A stretch of DNA of 18,372 nt, taken from positions 1 to 18,372 of the forward strand of contig CAZILB010000071.1 in NCBI GenBank assembly GCA_964539925.1, in the 5' to 3' direction. The position numbers and the translations under genes are program-made. The notes beneath the pieces were generated by a model. It was not told the origin of the DNA. It saw only the letters and a list, made by a program, of their open reading frames with translations, and made no database searches. Position 1 is the stretch's first letter, and each line of letters opens with the position of its first letter. This document shows, in pieces, positions 14,183 to 18,372 of the stretch. This DNA is from DP-20 sp964539925 (GTDB lineage: Bacteria > Desulfobacterota > Binatia > UBA9968).

Positions 14183-14892
14183 TTTTCGATGATCACTTCG
14201 ACCCGGCGATTCTGCTGGCGCCCGCTTTCCGTGTCGTTGGACGCTATGGGCGCGCGGGTACCGAGCCCCTGGGCGGAGATGTTTCCGCCGTTGACACCGC
14301 TGCGCACCAGTTCATCGGACACTGTATTCGCCCGCCGTTCCGATAGCTGCTGGTTGTAAGCTTCTTGAGCGGCGCTCTCCCGGCTCGCATGGCCTTCGAC
14401 GATAATACGGCGGTTCGGCGCATCGCGCCGGATGATGTCGGCGATCTGGGTGACCCTGCTTCTGCCTTCCGGCGTCAGATCGGCGCGGTCAAACTGGAAA
14501 TTGACCGATGGCAGGTTGACCATTACGCCGCGGCTGGTCTCGCGCGCTTCGATGTTGCGCCTTTTTAGTTCCTCGATCAGCGCGCGGTTTTTTTCAATCT
14601 CGGCGCGCTGCTGGTCGATCGCCCTTTGCTGTTCCTTCTGCTTGACTTCCTGCCCCAGCAATTGATCGCCAACCAGAGCCCCGGCGCCCAGGCCGAGCGC
14701 GCCGCCAATCGCTGCTCCCGCTCCCGGCCGGCCTACGGCCGCTCCGACGAGACCGCCTGCGGCGGCGCCGCCGAGGGCGCCGATACCCGCGCCTTTTTCG
14801 CGCGTGGTTAATTCACCCCCGGCGCATCCGGCTCCGGCGATCATCGCGGCAAGCAACAGCCCGGCCGCGGAAAATTTACAAATGGGTTGCAT
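14179..14892 (-). CDS. OmpA-family outer-membrane lipoprotein with glycine-zipper domain
   Basis: The 237-aa protein starts at ATG 14892, four bases after GAGGAGG; an in-frame ATG at 14931 adds 13 residues without signal character. A signal sequence ends at a probable lipid-modified C23 (IAGAGC, a weak lipobox with Gly at -3). Residues 23 to about 80 are a glycine zipper (GAGIGALGGAAAGGLVGAAVG, then GAAIGGALGLGAGALVGDQL), followed by a Gln/Glu/Lys-rich coiled-coil stretch. The C-terminal half is an OmpA/Pal-type peptidoglycan-binding domain: VNFQFDRADLTPEG, IIVEGHASRE, NQQLSERRANTV and ESGRQQNRRVEVII. It probably tethers the outer membrane to peptidoglycan. A shorter paralogue of its N-terminal half is encoded just upstream. 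Confidence 0.9.
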   Translation of the reverse strand: MQPICKFSAAGLLLAAMIAGAGCAGGELTTREKGAGIGALGGAAAGGLVGAAVGRPGAGAAIGGALGLGAGALVGDQLLGQEVKQKEQQRAIDQQRAEIEKNRALIEELKRRNIEARETSRGVMVNLPSVNFQFDRADLTPEGRSRVTQIADIIRRDAPNRRIIVEGHASRESAAQEAYNQQLSERRANTVSDELVRSGVNGGNISAQGLGTRAPIASNDTESGRQQNRRVEVIIEN

Positions 14893-15045
14893 AAAACCTC
14901 CTCGATCTGTCGTCGTCTGGGAGCTCAACATTCTTTTCCCTTAGACGCGCAGTCTTCCCCAAAGTGACGCGATGCCGCCTTCGGCTGAAAAAACGCGTTA
15001 GTCAGGCTGCGGCCCGCAAGCGCTATCGGGCGCCCGGCTCGGGCC

Positions 15046-15387
15046 CTAATATTCGGTTTGTTGGCGCCGCAGTTTCTCAGCCTCCTGCCGCTGACGCTCG
15101 ATCTCCGCCTGGTTTGCGTCGAGCTGGCGCTGTTGCTCCGCCTGTCTCATTTCCTGTCCCTGGAGTTGGTCGCCGATAAGCGCGCCGGCGCCGAGCCCGA
15201 GGGTGCCGCCGACCGCCGCACCGACTCCAGGGGCACCGACCGTTGCCCCGATGATCCCGCCGACCGCGGCTCCGCCCAGCGCGCCGATGCCGGCCCCTTT
15301 CTCACGGGTGGTCAAGTTGCCGCCGGCGCAGCCCAAGAACGTGCCCAAGATCAAAATCGCGGCCACAGTGGTGATGGATCGTTGCAT
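15046..15387 (-). CDS. Glycine-zipper lipoprotein, paralogue of the adjacent OmpA-family N-terminal half
   Basis: The 113-aa protein starts at ATG 15387, four bases after AGGAGG; an upstream ATG at 15411 is less likely. A signal sequence MQRSITTVAAILILGTFLGC leads to a probable lipidated C20. The following 81 residues match the neighbouring OmpA-family protein at about 60 positions (LTTREKGAGIGALGGAA..., GLGAGALxGDQL, AEIE). It stops after a Gln/Arg-rich coiled-coil tail, without any OmpA domain. Such zippers can insert in or oligomerise at membranes. It lies 153 nt upstream of the OmpA gene on the same strand and may be co-transcribed. Confidence 0.85.
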   Translation of the reverse strand: MQRSITTVAAILILGTFLGCAGGNLTTREKGAGIGALGGAAVGGIIGATVGAPGVGAAVGGTLGLGAGALIGDQLQGQEMRQAEQQRQLDANQAEIERQRQEAEKLRRQQTEY

Positions 15388-15446
15388 GAGACCTCCTGGA
15401 TGGTATGACAACTGAAATGAATTGAGTTAGGTTGAATTCGGCTCCG

Positions 15447-15475
15447 ATTGTAACAAAACCCCTATGAGCCAGCAA
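15447..15475 (-). promoter_or_regulatory. Putative promoter of the glycine-zipper lipoprotein genes
   Basis: On the minus strand, TTGCTG (15475-15470), 17 bases, then TACAAT (15452-15447), a five-of-six match to the -10 consensus. The start near 15440 leaves about 53 nt before the ATG at 15387. Confidence 0.45.
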
Positions 15476-15566
15476 GCAAGAAGAGTGCACATTAAGGGTG
15501 AGCCGCGCATGCGCTGAACCTTGCTGCATGACCAGGATGAAAAGTTAATTAAGGGCGACGAATCTG

Positions 15567-15596
15567 TTGACATCATAGACCTTATAAGTCTATAGT
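15567..15596 (+). promoter_or_regulatory. Strong sigma70-like promoter of mrp
   Basis: A perfect TTGACA (15567-15572) is followed after 18 bases by TATAGT (15591-15596), five of six to the -10 consensus. The start near 15603 leaves about 16 nt including GAAAGGG (15607-15613) before the GTG start at 15619. The spacer contains a dyad, listed separately. Confidence 0.65.
15575..15593. promoter_or_regulatory. Dyad GAC-N7-GTC inside the mrp promoter, candidate operator
   Basis: ATAGAC (15575-15580) and GTCTAT (15588-15593) are perfect inverted arms around CTTATAA. The dyad fills the promoter spacer and overlaps the first three bases of the -10. The 13-bp core GACCTTATAAGTC has the same length and ends as the GACT-N5-AGTC core of IscR type-1 sites. 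A position between -35 and -10 is also typical of MerR-family operators. No regulator gene is in the window. Confidence 0.4.
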
Positions 15597-15618
15597 TTTT
15601 ACCATCGAAAGGGTTGTC

Positions 15619-16719
15619 GTGGAAGCATTGAATCAAGAGCAGATTCTCGGCGCGCTACGCACGGTGCAAGATCCCGAACTTCATCGCGATATCGTAAGTT
15701 TGGGGATGGTAAAGGATTTGGCCGTTAGCAACGGCAAAGTCAGTTTCACTGTCGAGTTGACCACTCCCGCCTGCCCGCTGCGTGAGACGATAGAAAACGA
15801 TTGTAAGAAAGCGCTTGCCAGAATCGACGGGGTTACCGCGTTGGATATCCATTTCGGTGCCCAGGTGCGAGGGAGCAAGGCCGGCACTGGCCAGACCGAT
15901 TTACTTCCGACGGTTAAGAACGTCGTTTTAGTTGCGGCGGGAAAGGGCGGAGTTGGGAAATCGACAGTTGCGGCTAATTTGGCGGTAGCCTTGAAGTTGC
16001 ACGGCGCTGCGACCGGACTGCTCGACGCCGATATCTATGGACCCTCCGTGCCGATTGTGATGGGCATCAAAGGCGAACCGACAAAAGTCGACGTTGGCGG
16101 AGCTCAGAAAATCGCGCCGACAATGGCCCACGGCGTGCCGGTGATGTCCATCGGTTTTTTCCTCGATCCGGACCAAGCGGTGATCTGGCGCGGCCCGATG
16201 CTGGGCAAAGCGCTCCATCAATTGATGGCGGATGTGCACTGGGGAGAGCTGGATTATCTTGTCGTCGATATGCCTCCGGGCACGGGCGACGTGCAAATCA
16301 CTTTCTCACAGCAGCTCAAAGTGAGCGGCGCCGTCTTGGTGGCCACGCCGCAGGATTTGGCGCTGGCCGACGTAATCCGGGCCAAGTCAATGTTCGACAA
16401 GGTCATGATTCCGATCATCGGCCTCATCGAGAACATGAGCTATTTCGTTTGCGACGGCTGCGGCAAGAAACACGAGATTTTTTCCCGCGGCGGCGCACGG
16501 CGCGCAGCGGAGCGCTTCGGGATTCCCTACCTCGGCGAGATCCCCATCACCCCGGCGCTGCGCGAGGGCGGCGACGCCGGCGTGCCGATTCTCATTCAGG
16601 ACCCTCACTGTGAAGTGAGCAAGAGTTTTCTAGAAATCGCCGCCAAGATGGCCGGGCAACTGTCGATCGCGTCGGAGCGGGCGAAGAAAGCTCAGGGATT
16701 GAAAATCGTTTCGAGCTAA
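15619..16719 (+). CDS. mrp: Mrp/ApbC-family Fe-S cluster carrier ATPase
   Basis: Mrp/ApbC (Nbp35 family) proteins are cytosolic P-loop ATPases that bind and deliver [4Fe-4S] clusters. The 366-aa protein has an N-terminal MIP18/DUF59 domain (about 5-85, VQDPELHRDIVSLGMVKDL, TPACPLR), then the ATPase domain with the deviant Walker A GKGGVGKST (108-116), DADIYGPSVP (136-145), VVDMPPGTGD (215-224) and the cluster-binding CxxC at C278/C281 (FVCDGCGKKHEIF). Start codon is GTG with GAAAGGG upstream. It is the first gene of a likely operon with a free-standing MIP18 protein 37 nt downstream and a MEMO protein beyond that. The promoter dyad suggests regulated expression. Confidence 0.94.
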   Translation: MEALNQEQILGALRTVQDPELHRDIVSLGMVKDLAVSNGKVSFTVELTTPACPLRETIENDCKKALARIDGVTALDIHFGAQVRGSKAGTGQTDLLPTVKNVVLVAAGKGGVGKSTVAANLAVALKLHGAATGLLDADIYGPSVPIVMGIKGEPTKVDVGGAQKIAPTMAHGVPVMSIGFFLDPDQAVIWRGPMLGKALHQLMADVHWGELDYLVVDMPPGTGDVQITFSQQLKVSGAVLVATPQDLALADVIRAKSMFDKVMIPIIGLIENMSYFVCDGCGKKHEIFSRGGARRAAERFGIPYLGEIPITPALREGGDAGVPILIQDPHCEVSKSFLEIAAKMAGQLSIASERAKKAQGLKIVSS

Positions 16720-16756
16720 TCAAGAGGTTTACGCGCAGCCGCCAAGGAGTCGTCCC

Positions 16757-17056
16757 ATGATCACCAAGGAACAAGTTTACGAAGCTTTGCTAGACTGCTA
16801 CGACCCGGAAATCCCCGTGAACATCGTCGACCTGGGTTTGATTTACGACGTCGCGGTGGATGGCGATAGAGTAGCCGTGAAGATGACCCTCACCGCCCCG
16901 GGCTGCGGCATGGGGGCGATGATTGCCGCCGACGCCAAGGCAAAAATCATGGCGTTGGACGGCGTCGCCGACGCGACCGTGGATCTGGTTTGGGATCCGC
17001 CGTGGAACCCGAGCATGATCAAGGACGAAGCGAAACAAAGACTCGGCATCTCCTGA
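16757..17056 (+). CDS. MIP18 (DUF59) family Fe-S assembly factor, SufT/PaaD-like
   Basis: This 99-aa single-domain protein carries the family marks DPEIPVNIVDLGLIYDV (16-32), TLTAPGCGMG with the conserved C50 (44-53), and WDPPWNPSMI (79-88). SufT-type proteins help mature Fe-S proteins; PaaD is the relative in phenylacetate oxidation. With mrp directly upstream and no paa genes, the general Fe-S role is more likely. AAGGAG stands eight bases before the ATG. The upstream Mrp has the same domain at its own N terminus, so the operon encodes one fused and one free copy. Confidence 0.9.
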   Translation: MITKEQVYEALLDCYDPEIPVNIVDLGLIYDVAVDGDRVAVKMTLTAPGCGMGAMIAADAKAKIMALDGVADATVDLVWDPPWNPSMIKDEAKQRLGIS

Positions 17057-17133
17057 GGCGAACCGAGTCTCGAACACGATTCGCTAATCGCTGCGCTTTT
17101 ATCTTTGTTTAGAGTCCTCAACCCCCTGCAAGC

Positions 17134-18372
17134 ATGGACGAGCGACCCAAGCTCCGTCTCATCGACGCCTTTCCGGTCGAGCAGAACGGTAAAACCGTCA
17201 TCTATCTAAAGGACCCGCTGAATCTGGCGATGCCCCTGGGTGTTTCGCCGGTCGGCTATTTTATCCTGGCGCATTTCGATGGCAGCCATTCGCTGATCGA
17301 TATTCAAGAGGCTTACGCCAAACAGTTCGATGCGCTTTTGTCGAGCGATCAGTTGCAAGATTTTATCACGATGCTCGACGAGCGCTTTTACCTGCAGAGC
17401 GAACGTTTTCATGCGCACCAAAACGCAATCGTCGAAAAATTTCGCCAACTGCCCGTCCGGCCCCCGGCGCATGTCGGCGGGGCGTACAAAGCCGATCCTG
17501 CCGAATTGACGGCGCAGCTTGACGGGTTCTTTAGCGCCCTTCGGGGTCCTGGCTTGCCCGACGGCCGGACTAGTCGTCCGGCGCCGAGAGCCCTCGTCGC
17601 GCCGCACATCGATTTTCATCGCGGCGGTCCGGGTTACGCCTGGGCGTATAAACCATTGGCCGAAAGCGAGGGCGCCGATCTCTATATACTTCTTGGCACA
17701 TCCCATTACAGCGGAGGAACGCCGTATATTCTGACGCTCAAGGATTTTGCGACGCCGCTCGGAGCGGTCGAGACCGACCGCGAATTTGTGCAAAAGCTGC
17801 AGGCTCAATGTGCCGAGGATTGTTTCGTCGACGAATATTTGCACCGCGGCGAGCACTCCCTGGAATTTCAGGCAGTGTGGCTCAAATACATCGCGCAGAA
17901 GCGCGCCGCATTAACCGGCCGGCCGGAAAAGCCGTTCAAGATCGTGCCGATTCTAGTGTCGTCGTTTCATTCGGCCATCGCCGACAAGAGTCTGCCGGAG
18001 ACGAATTCAGGAGTCGCGACATTTTTGGGCGCGCTGCGAGAACTAGCCGAACAAGAAACGAGACAAGTCTGTTTCATCGCCGGCGTCGATCTCGCGCACG
18101 TGGGCCGGCAGTTCGGCGACCGCGAGCCCATCACGGACGATTTTCTCAAGTGGGTCGAAAACGAGGACCGCGAGCTTGTGGGCTGTCTCGCCGCGCTCGA
18201 CGCGCCGGGATTTTTCCACGCGATTGCCAAAGATCAGGACAGACGGCGCATCTGCGGCTTTTCGCCGCTCTACTCATTGATCCATCTCCTCGACGGCGCG
18301 CGGGGCGAGCACCTCAACTACAGCCAGGCCTTTACGCCGGAAACCGGCTCCGCGGTGACGTTCACCAGCATG
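17134..18372 (+). CDS. amrB: AmmeMemoRadiSam system protein B (MEMO family) with N-terminal extension (3' end outside window)
   Basis: The frame is open for 413 residues from ATG 17134 to the window end. The MEMO domain covers about 150 to the end: APHIDFHRGG (156-165), LLGTSHYSGG (H191), LHRGEHSLEFQ, VPILVSSFHSAI, GVDLAHVGRQFGD and RICGFSPLYSL with C374. These correspond to the conserved His/Cys pocket of MEMO proteins, which resemble class III extradiol dioxygenases but act in an unknown reaction linked to AMMECR1 and a radical-SAM protein. An N-terminal region of about 110 residues precedes it, including a helical stretch reminiscent of PqqD-like small domains (weak impression only). Only the last few residues seem to be missing. 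It lies 77 nt after the SufT-like gene, probably in the same operon. Confidence 0.85.
   Translation, partial: MDERPKLRLIDAFPVEQNGKTVIYLKDPLNLAMPLGVSPVGYFILAHFDGSHSLIDIQEAYAKQFDALLSSDQLQDFITMLDERFYLQSERFHAHQNAIVEKFRQLPVRPPAHVGGAYKADPAELTAQLDGFFSALRGPGLPDGRTSRPAPRALVAPHIDFHRGGPGYAWAYKPLAESEGADLYILLGTSHYSGGTPYILTLKDFATPLGAVETDREFVQKLQAQCAEDCFVDEYLHRGEHSLEFQAVWLKYIAQKRAALTGRPEKPFKIVPILVSSFHSAIADKSLPETNSGVATFLGALRELAEQETRQVCFIAGVDLAHVGRQFGDREPITDDFLKWVENEDRELVGCLAALDAPGFFHAIAKDQDRRRICGFSPLYSLIHLLDGARGEHLNYSQAFTPETGSAVTFTSM

Noticed and set aside
17041..17090. Hairpins ACTCGG/CCGAGT and CGATT/AATCG after the SufT-like gene as terminators
   Set aside because: Arms are short, the first spans the stop codon, and no adjacent U-tract follows; read-through into the MEMO gene is more likely.

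Overview
The window is an 18.4 kb, GC-rich piece of bacterial chromosome that reads like a scaffold from a metagenome-assembled genome: it has a run of exactly 100 N (8497-8596), and both ends cut through genes. A lipoprotein-type OmpA-family protein, PlsY, AOR-family and Na+-pump enzymes and several solute-binding-protein-fold proteins suggest an uncultured Gram-negative with anaerobic or facultative metabolism. A deltaproteobacterial, Binatia- or Tectomicrobia-like lineage would fit, but that placement is an inference from gene style, not from a marker gene. I see no phage, IS element, CRISPR array, rRNA or tRNA.

Layout. (1) 1-461, +: the 3' part of an Asp/Glu racemase-superfamily gene (maleate isomerase / arylmalonate decarboxylase-like). 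(2) 462-779: a convergent spacer with four short palindromes. (3) 4902 to 780, -: a three-gene set of a TAXI-family solute-binding-like protein without signal peptide, a 4,5-dihydroxyphthalate-decarboxylase-like protein and a divergent tungsten/molybdenum aldehyde:ferredoxin oxidoreductase (AOR). Its spacers carry a degenerate 9-bp repeat. (4) 5278-8496, +: moeA followed by a MoeA fused to a periplasmic-binding-protein-like domain, which runs into the gap. (5) 11727 to 8597, -: a biotin-dependent, sodium-pumping acyl-CoA decarboxylase operon in the order biotin carrier (TTG start), 52-aa gamma subunit, beta membrane subunit, carboxyltransferase (running into the gap). (6) 11950-13047, +: a bicupin protein with its own promoter and a clear intrinsic terminator. 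(7) 13166-14182, +: a small bitopic membrane protein and plsY. (8) 15387 to 14179, -: two glycine-zipper lipoprotein genes, the shorter a paralogue of the N-terminal half of the longer OmpA-family one. (9) 15619-18372, +: mrp/apbC, a SufT-like MIP18 protein and a MEMO/AmmeMemoRadiSam protein B cut by the window end.

How the parts may work together. MoeA proteins insert Mo or W into molybdopterin. Two MoeA paralogues beside an AOR make sense as local supply of a metal cofactor, with the PBP-like domain a candidate for metal or oxyanion recognition. The AOR operon plus the racemase/decarboxylase-like gene look like catabolism of an organic acid. The Na+ decarboxylase would turn decarboxylation of a malonyl-CoA, methylmalonyl-CoA or glutaconyl-CoA type thioester into a sodium gradient. 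The mrp-SufT pair fits Fe-S cluster delivery, and its promoter carries a GAC-N7-GTC dyad reminiscent of Rrf2/IscR or MerR operators.

The most unusual points are: a cluster of PBP-fold proteins without export signals (TAXI-like, decarboxylase-like, MoeA fusion) around an AOR; a carboxyltransferase whose usual acyl-CoA-selectivity position is Gln and whose preceding Tyr is Lys; and a family of 9-bp repeats with palindromes in the spacers of the AOR operon. None of these amounts to proof of a new system.
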